Shown here: in pieces, positions 1 through 5,475 of the stretch
How the letters are laid out: each line of letters opens with the position of its first letter
Numbering within the stretch: the stretch's first letter is position 1
Translations under genes and position numbers: made by a program
Assembly (NCBI GenBank): GCA_945935945.1
Contig: CAMESA010000026.1
Span: 1 to 10,041, forward strand
From: an uncultured Mollicutes bacterium
GTDB taxonomy: Bacteria > Bacillota_I > Bacilli_A > RFN20 > CAG-826
Length of the DNA stretch: 10,041 nt
Direction of reading: 5' to 3'
Notes under the pieces: model-generated
Seen by the model: only the letters and a program-made list of their open reading frames with translations
What the model was told of the DNA's origin: nothing
Database searches by the model: none

Positions 1-344
1 TGTGTATCCTTATGATAATGTGAACCACGATTAACATAAGCATAGCAATGTTCATCATTGTTGATTACTTGTTTCATTTTTTCTGTGATAGGCATAATAT
101 TTTTAGCAGATTGTGTCATGTGATTAATCGTAACAAGATACTTTTCTAACTCTACACAATCATTACTATACCAATCATCATCAATAGTGAAGTTAAAAGT
201 AATATAATCTAATTCTTTTTTCCCATCAGGTTTATGAATGAAATAAGAATTTAAGCCTACACTACTTAATAAATTAACTAAATAATCAACAATATTTGTA
301 CTTTGAACTGGTTCAACTGGTTCAATATTTTCATTCTCATTCAT
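1..344 (-). CDS. Unidentified late protein, N-terminal part, cut by the left edge
   Basis: An open minus-strand frame of at least 114 codons runs off the left edge without a stop. It starts at ATG 344, two bases after the stop of the head-closure gene and seven bases downstream of a good ribosome binding site (AAAGGAGTG, 360-352) inside the end of that gene. The first residues (MNENENIEPVEPV) are acidic with a short Glu-Pro-Val repeat. They are followed by a predicted helix (DYLVNLLSSVG) and a strand-rich part (LDYITFNFTIDDDW). I do not recognise the family. In HK97-type operons the genes after the closure adaptor encode a gp10-like tail-completion protein and the tail terminator, so a head-tail joining role is likely from position only. 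Real gene: confident. Function: unknown. Confidence 0.75.
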   Translation of the reverse strand, partial: MNENENIEPVEPVQSTNIVDYLVNLLSSVGLNSYFIHKPDGKKELDYITFNFTIDDDWYSNDCVELEKYLVTINHMTQSAKNIMPITEKMKQVINNDEHCYAYVNRGSHYHKDT

Positions 345-346
345 TT

Positions 347-700
347 CTATTCACTCCTTTGTGCAACTGCGACAGTATACATACGATTATCGTCATAATC
401 ATAAACAGATGTAATATCGTAATAATTACCGTCATACAAAATACGATCAGAAGGAATAATTGTTATCGTTGGATGAGTTCTAAATGTAAACTTTTTAGAA
501 ATTCGATTATATAATTCTACACCGTCTTTAATATATTCCTTACCCGTATTATTACTAACCGAACAGCGTGGCTCATAAATCACTTGCCACTCTTCTTCAC
601 AAATCCCATTGGTAGGCTCAGAATAATCTTTGTGTTCAATCGTAATTTTATGGTTTAAGTCACCAGTCTTAGGAATATACTTTTTCTTAATAGTTGGCAT
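347..700 (-). CDS. Head-closure / head-tail adaptor protein (SPP1 gp16-like)
   Basis: This 117-residue protein has the size and pattern of the Phage_H_T_join family, the stopper ring that closes the capsid below the connector. Visible hallmarks are an early strand pair (LNHKITIEHKDYSEP), a central stretch on binding and roughness of the joint (GICEEEWQVIYEPRCSVS), an acidic/hydrophobic core, and the late motif DRILYDGNYYDITSVYDYDDN, typical of the family's 'defRI.y.g..Y.I..v.' block. Its ATG overlaps the connector stop by one base (TAATG), so the two are translationally coupled, as expected for proteins made in equal ring stoichiometry. The order capsid, connector, closure protein matches the family. 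The only intruder between capsid and connector is the lipase/HTH insertion. Confidence 0.85.
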   Translation of the reverse strand: MPTIKKKYIPKTGDLNHKITIEHKDYSEPTNGICEEEWQVIYEPRCSVSNNTGKEYIKDGVELYNRISKKFTFRTHPTITIIPSDRILYDGNYYDITSVYDYDDNRMYTVAVAQRSE

Positions 701-1014
701 TATTCAACACCATCCAATGCAGAATCACTCATATAATACCAATGAGTTCCTAAAAGTTTACCAATTGTATAGTTGACTTCAGTTGTATCAGTTTCAAGTG
801 TTCGATTATCATAAAAATGTGATGTGAGAACTAGGATAGCCATAGCAATCTCTGGATATTCGTCTAATTCTTCTAAGCTACGTTTTGTATAAGTTTGCAC
901 ATATCCTTTTGCTGCTTCTAGCATCACTTCAATCAAAAAATCATCTAAATCATAATCGACACGCAAGAAACTTTTAGCTTCGACAAGTGTTAGTGCGCTT
1001 GGTTTTAATAACAA
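700..1014 (-). CDS. Head-tail connector protein (HK97 gp6-like)
   Basis: About 104 residues. The motif LTLVEAKSFLRVDYDLDDFLIEVML, the helix AAKGYVQTYTKRSLEEL, and a second helix (EIAMAILVLTSHFYDNR) are the standard all-helical layout of the connector family (Phage_connect_1 / gp6), which forms the ring under the portal. The open frame extends upstream to 1080, but the start is set by an excellent ribosome binding site (AAAGGAGGGG, 1031-1022) seven bases before TTG 1014. This gives MLLKPSALTLVEAK, the usual short N-terminus. The start overlaps the last ten bases of the lipase gene, so the connector's translation is now coupled to the lipase gene. The C-terminus overlaps the closure gene by one base. 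Confidence 0.85.
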   Translation of the reverse strand: MLLKPSALTLVEAKSFLRVDYDLDDFLIEVMLEAAKGYVQTYTKRSLEELDEYPEIAMAILVLTSHFYDNRTLETDTTEVNYTIGKLLGTHWYYMSDSALDGVE

Positions 1015-1607
1015 TTGTCTTCCCCTCCTTTGTTCCTCATAAAGACATTCCAATTTCCATGTGATTTTAAACCACACCATGACTCTGTATCTGTTACAGT
1101 TTTTACTTCTCCAATATGCTTAAATAAGGAAAATGGTAAATGCTTAGTTATGCGATTGAGAATATCTTTATTAGTAACAAAATGCACAATATTATTATCA
1201 TGTTTTGGATTAATTAAATGTTTAATTCCTGCCCCATTAAATGTAACAACTTGTAAATTAGGATTATGAATAGCATTGCCTACATACTCAGCGATAGCAC
1301 CACCTAATGAATGACCAATAATATAAGTTTTTTTATTTGGATCATAACCCTCTAACACTAACTCTAATGCCTGATAGAATTGTCGTGGCTTACAAAAAAT
1401 CATTTGAATATTTGTTAACCAATCTCGTAATGAGTTTGTTCCACAAAATACAACAATGTCATGATCCTCATACTCAAAAATCTCAGCTCGTAAACCATTA
1501 AGTTTCACTGTTTTGGTTTTTAACCCGAAATCGTCAGGATACGACAAATTGTGATAAATGATACTTGCGTGAAAGACTAGCTTTTGATACAATTTAGTAG
1601 TTAACAT
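1005..1607 (-). CDS. Class-3 lipase-like alpha/beta hydrolase
   Basis: A 200-residue protein with the parts of a lipase-3 type serine hydrolase. The oxyanion-loop region IVVFCGTNSLRDWLTN (residues 51-66) matches the family pattern FRGT...DW..N. The nucleophile elbow is YIIGHSLGGAIAEYVG with Ser100. A candidate acid is Asp148 in the VTNKDILNRI block, and a candidate base is His183 in KSHGNWNVF. All three lie in the family order and spacing. There is no signal peptide or membrane segment, so the product should act in the cytoplasm or the virion. Start ATG 1607 follows AGGAAG at about 11 bases. It sits between the capsid accessory gene and the connector, overlaps the connector start, and is divergent from the plus-strand HTH gene. 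Substrate is unknown: an acyl ester or a peptide/amide are equally possible. Family call is confident; role in the phage is not. Confidence 0.8.
   Translation of the reverse strand: MLTTKLYQKLVFHASIIYHNLSYPDDFGLKTKTVKLNGLRAEIFEYEDHDIVVFCGTNSLRDWLTNIQMIFCKPRQFYQALELVLEGYDPNKKTYIIGHSLGGAIAEYVGNAIHNPNLQVVTFNGAGIKHLINPKHDNNIVHFVTNKDILNRITKHLPFSLFKHIGEVKTVTDTESWCGLKSHGNWNVFMRNKGGEDNCY
1021..1031 (-). promoter_or_regulatory. Ribosome binding site deciding the connector TTG start
   Basis: AAAGGAGGGGA on the minus strand is nearly fully complementary to the 3' end of 16S rRNA. It lies inside the lipase coding sequence, six bases before the TTG at 1014. No comparable site precedes the upstream ATG at 1080, so the extra 22 residues of the longer frame are unlikely to be made. 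Confidence 0.8.
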
Positions 1608-1663
1608 AAGGTTTCACTTCCTGTCGAATAAAAATTTGAATTTTTCATTTAATTTCGGTTAAA

Positions 1664-1690
1664 AATATTAGAGTAATTAATATAATATTT
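1664..1690 (+). promoter_or_regulatory. Candidate promoter/operator between the divergent lipase and HTH genes
   Basis: The 117-bp divergent intergenic region contains a plus-strand -10-like TATAAT at 1681-1686 with only a poor -35 (around 1658-1663). An inverted repeat AAATATTA (1664-1671) / TAATATTT (1683-1690) flanks and overlaps it. This is the right place for autoregulation by the HTH protein. The region is so AT-rich that both could arise by chance. Confidence 0.3.
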
Positions 1691-1724
1691 ATAAATGAGT
1701 TAAGTGAAAGGGATGGTTTTTCTT

Positions 1725-2123
1725 ATGTTAGATGGATTTGTAAAAAAATCACCAGTTAAACTTAAAGATTTGGCAGAATACATGAATATTGCTGCTCCAT
1801 CTTTATGTAAAATCATGAAAGCTAAGTTCTATATGTCAAATGACGACTACGATAAAGTTTATGACTATATCTCTAGTCACAATGGCATAGTTCCGAGACA
1901 AGATAACGTTAGTGCCTATCCAAGTGATAAATCTAAGGGTAGTTGGGATATTTGGATAGATAATCAATTTGTTGTCACAATGATATTCTCTAATGACGAT
2001 GATCTTCTTAATTTCCTTAATGGAAATGACGGAAGATTATGGTTCATTAAAGAACACTTTATGAACAAAGATGATATTGTTTATGACAACAGAATTGCTT
2101 TAAGAGGTCATACTAAAAAGTAA
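1725..2123 (+). CDS. Small HTH-type protein on the opposite strand (possible regulator)
   Basis: This is the only credible plus-strand gene in the window. The frame is open from GTG 1704. A ribosome binding site (GAAAGGGA, 1706-1713) favours ATG 1725, giving 132 residues that begin MLDGFVKKSPVK. The N-terminus looks like a Cro/XRE-style helix-turn-helix: KLKDLAEYMNIAAPSLCKIMKAKFYMSNDDYDKV, with the LAEYMNI...SLCKIM spacing of such motifs. The C-terminal half is acidic (SNDDDLLNFLNGNDG) and matches nothing I recognise. It is divergent from the lipase gene and convergent with the small capsid accessory gene, with seven bases between the two stops, so transcripts through the late operon would be antisense to it. 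A regulator of the neighbouring lipase is a reasonable inference, not shown. Confidence 0.65.
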   Translation: MLDGFVKKSPVKLKDLAEYMNIAAPSLCKIMKAKFYMSNDDYDKVYDYISSHNGIVPRQDNVSAYPSDKSKGSWDIWIDNQFVVTMIFSNDDDLLNFLNGNDGRLWFIKEHFMNKDDIVYDNRIALRGHTKK

Positions 2124-2130
2124 GGGGATA

Positions 2131-2313
2131 TTATTCCTCTTCTTTTTTCTTTTTCTTAGTTGGTTGTTTTGGTTTAGGTTTTTCAACTTCTACCAATACG
2201 GCTTCTCCATGAGTTACTAAGGCTTTTGCTTCAGTTTCATTTAATTCATAAGTTTTACCTTTATGAAGTGGAGTTCCATCTAAAACAACTGAATGTGTAA
2301 TTTTAACAAGCAT
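2131..2313 (-). CDS. Small capsid-adjacent protein with a lysine-rich tail
   Basis: Sixty residues. The first 42 form a compact pattern (VKITHSVVLDGTPLHKGKTYELNETEAKALVTHGEAVLV) seen in many short phage proteins encoded right after the major capsid gene: a beta strand, a 'y..G..yel.e..A..Lv..G.a..v' block, then a charged tail. The tail here is low complexity, alternating Pro-Lys and ending in five Lys and three Glu. ATG 2313 follows a clear AAAAGGAG site. It may be a head accessory or a fiber-anchor-type protein; no enzymatic motif is present. The gene lies 95 bases downstream of the capsid gene, with a hairpin in between, and converges with the HTH gene. Real gene: confident. Function: inferred from position and pattern only. 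Confidence 0.75.
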   Translation of the reverse strand: MLVKITHSVVLDGTPLHKGKTYELNETEAKALVTHGEAVLVEVEKPKPKQPTKKKKKEEE

Positions 2314-2365
2314 TTTATCACTCCTTTTCTAGTTTTTAGATTAGAAAATTAACTTTAAGCATATA

Positions 2366-2397
2366 ATAAGATAGAGAAATTGCTTTCTCTACCTTAT
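2366..2397 (-). terminator. Stable hairpin with GCAA tetraloop after the capsid gene
   Basis: On the minus strand a 14-bp stem (including AAGGTAGAGAAA / TTTCTCTATCTT, one G-U pair) is closed by a GCAA loop of the GNRA type. The single wobble pair is G-U only in the minus-strand RNA (A-C on the other strand), which supports the minus strand as the functional one. The bases after the stem (ATTATATG) are not a U tract, so full termination is doubtful. Partial termination, or a 3' block that protects the capsid mRNA, fits better. Confidence 0.55.
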
Positions 2398-2408
2398 ATG
2401 TGTTTAAA

Positions 2409-3653
2409 TTAAGCTCCTAATTTGATAGCTGAGATAGCTCCTGGAGTTACAACTTTAGAGTCTAAACGTGCAACACCAACTAAAGCTACCATGTCGTTAG
2501 CAGCGTATAATTCATGTAATTGACGAACTGAAACATCAGTGCGTAAACCAACAGTAAGTGCGCGTTTAACATCGACAAACATTGCAACAACGTTTGATTG
2601 AGTTCCCATTGCAGGCATGTAAGGACATTCTACAATGCGTTTACCAAAGATTGTTAAGAATTCACCTGAGTAGTCTGGTTTTAAGATAGCACGTCCGTTA
2701 GCGTCTTCGATTAAAGCTAATGCACGAACAACTGAAGGGTGGCATAAGAAAATAGCATTTGGACGACATTCGTGTGGTAAGTTATAGTAAGCATTTGTAA
2801 TGTCAGCTAAAGAGATAGCGTCTTTTTTTGCAGTTACTTGTTCAGATGCTTTTTGTAAGTCAGTATTGCTAGCATCTCCGTAATGTAATAAACCTTCTGG
2901 TTGTCCTGATCCAGTACCAGTGATGATTGCTTCTTCAAATGCTTTTGCAAATGATTGTCCTAAACGTTCAGCAGCATGTGCGATTACGTTGAAGTTTACA
3001 TCTTCTACTACTTCACGTGTAAATTTAACGATTTCAGCGTATTTGAAAGCATTTAATTCCACTTTACGGAATTCGCTATCTACTGTTGCGATTGAAGCTC
3101 CTTCTTTTACTAAACGAGCTTTAGATGCAGGTGCTACGTCTAATACTAAGCGGTGTGTTCCTGCTGTACGGATGATGTTAGCGTGTGCTAATACACTTGA
3201 ATTGAAGTCGATTGCACGTAAAATAGCGCCTTCGATTGTTAATGGGATACTCATAGCTCCTTTATTAGCATCAGTGACTGTTGAAGCACCAGTTGGTAAT
3301 CCTGCACCTGCAACGTATCCGTCACCTGCTGCACGTACTTCAGTTTTTGCTAATTCTTTGTTTGGTACTGATAATCCGTCAATGAATTCAGAACGGATTT
3401 CTTCGTATGTTTTTGTCATTTTATCTTCTCCTTTATCATTTTCATCGTTAATAACAATAGTAGAAGTGCGAATTTCTTCCTCCATTGTTTCGATTTCTGT
3501 TTCTAATTCTTTAATTTGTTCGATTACTGAGCGTAATTCAGTATCTTCTTCTTCTGTAAGAGAACGTGTTTCATCAATAGCCGTAGAAAGCATTGTTTTT
3601 TGTTTAGAAACTAAATCATTACGCTTCTCTTTTAAGCCTTTTAGCTTATTCAT
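2409..3653 (-). CDS. HK97-family major capsid protein
   Basis: A 414-residue shell protein. Residues 1-75 form a charged coiled coil (MNKLKGLKEKRNDLVSKQ... and EQIKELETEIETMEEEI), the delta or scaffolding domain removed by the prohead protease. A linker follows, and the mature shell begins somewhere near residue 105 (KTEVRAAGDG). Downstream are typical HK97-fold blocks: the E-loop/P-domain region (FRKVELNAFKYAEIVKFTREVVED), AFEEAIITGTGSGQPEGLLHYG, CRPNAIFLCHPSVVRALALIEDANGRAIL, and the C-terminal FVDVKRALTVGLRTDVSVRQL. Start ATG 3653 overlaps the protease stop by eight bases, and its ribosome binding site lies in the protease's Glu-rich C-terminus. The 1.24-kb length is normal. A second strong ribosome binding site before Met79 is described separately. 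Confidence 0.97.
   Translation of the reverse strand: MNKLKGLKEKRNDLVSKQKTMLSTAIDETRSLTEEEDTELRSVIEQIKELETEIETMEEEIRTSTIVINDENDKGEDKMTKTYEEIRSEFIDGLSVPNKELAKTEVRAAGDGYVAGAGLPTGASTVTDANKGAMSIPLTIEGAILRAIDFNSSVLAHANIIRTAGTHRLVLDVAPASKARLVKEGASIATVDSEFRKVELNAFKYAEIVKFTREVVEDVNFNVIAHAAERLGQSFAKAFEEAIITGTGSGQPEGLLHYGDASNTDLQKASEQVTAKKDAISLADITNAYYNLPHECRPNAIFLCHPSVVRALALIEDANGRAILKPDYSGEFLTIFGKRIVECPYMPAMGTQSNVVAMFVDVKRALTVGLRTDVSVRQLHELYAANDMVALVGVARLDSKVVTPGAISAIKLGA
3417..3434 (-). promoter_or_regulatory. Internal ribosome binding site and ATG inside the capsid gene
   Basis: Within the capsid gene, AAAGGAG (3434-3428) stands eight bases before an in-frame ATG (3419) that encodes Met79. The site lies exactly between the coiled-coil delta domain and the shell part. 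Translation from here would give a 336-residue capsid protein without the coiled coil. The spacing and match are as good as for any true start in the window, although the bases also encode DKGEDKM. Use of the start is inference. Confidence 0.5.
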
Positions 3654-4632
3654 TGATTTCCTCCTCCTTTAAGTTTTCGAGCATTTCTTTGTACATAGTT
3701 AAGTCCTGAGCCGTTTTATCTTCAGTAGTATCTGGCTCTTTTTTTGTGTCTTCTTGTACAATTGCTTCTGCTACATCTTCTTTTTTATCTAATTGTGATA
3801 ACATTTCATCTTTTAATAACTGAATTTCTGTTTGAATAGCTTGTTTTACATCATCTGTTAATGCAATATTTACTGAAACTTCTTCAGTTTTAGGTTCTTC
3901 AACTACCATTTCTTGTGGTTGTTCTTCTACTTCAACCTCTTCAATTACTTGATTTTCAGGTTTAACATAGGTTTCAAACGCTGCATTAACTGTCTCGCTA
4001 ATCATTTTTTGTAAATCTTCAGGAGTTAGATTTCGTAATTCCATTAATAGATCATCTTCAGCTACAAATTCAGGTTCTTCAACAACATCAATCCCACGTG
4101 CTTGTAACTGTGCTTTAGTGTTGTTATAAGCACCTCTTCGTACAATTGAAACTTCAGATAACTCTAATTCATGAATATAACGCTTGAATGTTCCATCTGA
4201 TTGACGTTCCCATGTTTCTGCTTTTTCTTTCTTACCACGTACTTCAGGTACATAGAAACCAAACGACATTTCTTGGAATAATCCAGATTTACATAATTCG
4301 TAATAGTTTTTACCGTCAGCAGTTGGAATTAAATTAGCAGACATATACAATCCATCTTCACGTTCTTCAAGTTTCAATGAATCGTTTTGGGTAGAAGCTA
4401 ATAATGTCGCTTTATTGTGATTTCCTAGCAAGTCGATGTATCGGTCATTTTCTAATGAACGTTCAATCGCACGTTTAAAAGCACCTTTATCAACTTTTTC
4501 GATAAATCGTCTACGTTCACCTAATTGCTTAGACCAATCAAGACCATTAACTTTACCTTCAATCATTAATGCATCATCATTAATAGCTTCAAATTCTACT
4601 CCAACAGATCGTAATTCCATCTTTTGTTTCAA
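3646..4632 (-). CDS. HK97-family prohead protease with acidic C-terminal extension
   Basis: About 328 residues. The N-terminal 170 match the prohead protease family (peptidase U35/S78): a start of the type RSVGVEFEAINDDALMIEGKVNG, a pre-catalytic FIEKVDKGAFKRAI, the catalytic His in LLGNHNKATLLAST, and the catalytic Ser in FQEMSFGFYVPEV, followed by IHELELSEVSIVRRGAYNNTKAQL. It cleaves the capsid delta domain and itself during maturation. The open frame reaches 4668, but the binding site AAAGGTGG (4648-4641) lies eight bases before TTG 4632, giving MKQKMELRSV; ATG 4620 is too far away. Residues from about 175 are a long Glu-rich tail (EEVEVEEQPQEMVVEEPKTEE) with predicted coiled coil, absent from short family members. 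A scaffold-like role is possible. The stop overlaps the capsid start. Confidence 0.93.
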   Translation of the reverse strand: MKQKMELRSVGVEFEAINDDALMIEGKVNGLDWSKQLGERRRFIEKVDKGAFKRAIERSLENDRYIDLLGNHNKATLLASTQNDSLKLEEREDGLYMSANLIPTADGKNYYELCKSGLFQEMSFGFYVPEVRGKKEKAETWERQSDGTFKRYIHELELSEVSIVRRGAYNNTKAQLQARGIDVVEEPEFVAEDDLLMELRNLTPEDLQKMISETVNAAFETYVKPENQVIEEVEVEEQPQEMVVEEPKTEEVSVNIALTDDVKQAIQTEIQLLKDEMLSQLDKKEDVAEAIVQEDTKKEPDTTEDKTAQDLTMYKEMLENLKEEEINE

Positions 4633-4640
4633 AAAATTCA

Positions 4641-4648
4641 CCACCTTT
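4641..4648 (-). promoter_or_regulatory. Ribosome binding site deciding the protease TTG start
   Basis: AAAGGTGG on the minus strand is eight bases before TTG 4632. It begins three bases after the U tract of the nearer terminator, so transcript ending at that terminator would lack the protease start site. Confidence 0.7.
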
Positions 4649-4651
4649 AAG

Positions 4652-4683
4652 AGAAAATAAAAAAGCACATCAAAATGTGCTTT
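4652..4683 (-). terminator. Rho-independent terminator just before the protease gene (second of two)
   Basis: A perfect nine-base inverted repeat (AAAGCACAT at 4662-4670, ATGTGCTTT at 4675-4683) with a four-base loop. On the minus strand the stem is followed by seven T and then ATTTT. It ends next to the protease ribosome binding site, so it would stop or attenuate transcription into protease and capsid genes unless antitermination occurs. Confidence 0.75.
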
Positions 4684-4700
4684 AATTTCATATTTATTGA

Positions 4701-4737
4701 CATAAAAAAGACAGCGGAAAGGGAATTCGCTGTCTTT
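4701..4737 (-). terminator. Rho-independent terminator, first of the tandem pair
   Basis: Ten-base inverted repeat AAAGACAGCG (4707-4716) / CGCTGTCTTT (4728-4737) with an 11-base loop. In minus orientation it is followed by six T and then ATG. The stem is GC-richer than its surroundings, as expected for an intrinsic terminator. It lies about 270-300 bases downstream of the minus-strand promoter. Confidence 0.8.
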
Positions 4738-5011
4738 CTGATTGGGTATATAACATATAAAAATATATATTACAGGAAAAAGTAGAATTTAGAAATGAAT
4801 CTAAATATGTGTGTAAGGTATGAGGTTGTAACTGTTAAAATAATCAAAAAACATAATGTAGGAGAAATTTTCTATTTTGTTTTTTATCTCATAATTGATA
4901 ACAGGATTATATAAGAAAAGAGAGATATTGCACTTAATACAAAAAGTATTAAATCAATAAAAAAGAAAAATAATATTCAATTATTGTGTGAATATTTTAT
5001 GAACAACCTCA
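4702..5011 (-). ncRNA. Candidate small untranslated RNA (or attenuated leader) of about 310 nt
   Basis: The region between the 60-residue gene and the protease has no credible ORF on the minus strand: the longest frames from ATG are 17 and 20 codons and have no ribosome binding site. It is bounded by a near-consensus promoter (start expected around 5011) and by the first terminator (RNA end around 4702). The predicted RNA is U-rich in its first half (repeated T runs and CTCTCTTTTCTTA) and contains a small hairpin TAATAC/GTATTA. Whether it is a free small RNA, a leader that controls read-through into the capsid genes, or a relic of an insertion cannot be decided from sequence. No known RNA family is recognised. 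Confidence 0.45.
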
Positions 5012-5017
5012 ATTAAT

Positions 5018-5045
5018 ATTATACACCTTTTGCCAGATATGTCAA
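5018..5045 (-). promoter_or_regulatory. Strong sigma-A type promoter inside the late operon
   Basis: On the minus strand a perfect -35 TTGACA (5045-5040) and a perfect -10 TATAAT (5023-5018) are separated by 16 bases. Transcription should start near 5011. It lies nine bases after the stop of the 60-residue gene. It is the best promoter match I could find in the window, and two terminators follow before any gene. Confidence 0.75.
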
Positions 5046-5053
5046 ATTTTTCT

Positions 5054-5233
5054 TTAAAACTCTATTATAATTGTAACATCTTCACCGTATACATCATTAC
5101 AATAAGCATTTAACGTACTAATACTATATACATCTAAATCCAAACTATTTAAATATTCAATAACATCTGTTCTATTTTTGGCCCTTACAATTATATTTCC
5201 TGTTTGATAAGTGTTTGCCATATAATATTTCAT
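5054..5233 (-). CDS. Unrecognised small protein (59-61 residues)
   Basis: The frame opens at GTG 5239, but AGGTG five bases before ATG 5233 favours MKYYMANTYQTG as the start, leaving 59 residues. The predicted pattern is strand (GNIIVRAK), helix (RTDVIEYLNSLDL), strand (VYSISTLNAY), strand (DVTIIIEF), a small alpha/beta fold with no transmembrane segment. I do not recognise the family. It follows the membrane-protein gene almost directly; the ribosome binding site overlaps that gene's stop. It is the last gene before the promoter/terminator region. Real gene likely from coupling and binding site; function unknown. Confidence 0.6.
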   Translation of the reverse strand: MKYYMANTYQTGNIIVRAKNRTDVIEYLNSLDLDVYSISTLNAYCNDVYGEDVTIIIEF

Positions 5234-5241
5234 AAGCACAC

Positions 5242-5475
5242 CTAGTATGGAACTCTCTGATTATTCTTTTCTTTTTTATTATGAATTTCTGAGTATGATG
5301 TGCTTATTGATACTAAAAACAACATACAAGCTACACCTAAAGTAGCCACATCATAGGAATATACAATGGCCATATATCTAATAATTAAAAAAGCGCCTAA
5401 AAATAAGCAAATGTTACTAATATTTTTCTTAATAAAGTTAAAAATTAAACCTGCAATAATGACTAGATTTTTCAT
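5242..5475 (-). CDS. Small membrane protein with two predicted helices
   Basis: Seventy-seven residues. Two hydrophobic segments of membrane-spanning length are visible (about residues 19-37, NICLFLGAFLIIRYMAIVY, and 42-59, VATLGVACMLFLVSIS). A first hydrophobic stretch (LVIIAGLIFNFI) could be part of a signal-like N-terminus. The end is charged (HNKKEKNNQRVPY). The ATG overlaps the portal stop (ATGA), so it is translated with the portal. Short membrane proteins occur beside the portal in many Bacillota phages, for example the DUF1056 type, which it resembles in size and layout; I cannot confirm membership. Function unknown. Confidence 0.65.
   Translation of the reverse strand: MKNLVIIAGLIFNFIKKNISNICLFLGAFLIIRYMAIVYSYDVATLGVACMLFLVSISTSYSEIHNKKEKNNQRVPY

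Noticed and set aside
301..325. Tandem nine-base repeat encoding Glu-Pro-Val units
   Set aside because: Two copies only, inside a coding sequence; not a CRISPR or regulatory repeat.
2920..3672. Long plus-strand frame opposite the capsid gene
   Set aside because: It is the mirror of the well-recognised capsid gene, has biased low-complexity composition and no start signal.
4795..4914. Plus-strand 39-residue ORF in the non-coding region, as a possible type I toxin
   Set aside because: No nearby ribosome binding site, no toxin-like membrane helix with a charged tail, and no convincing plus-strand promoter.
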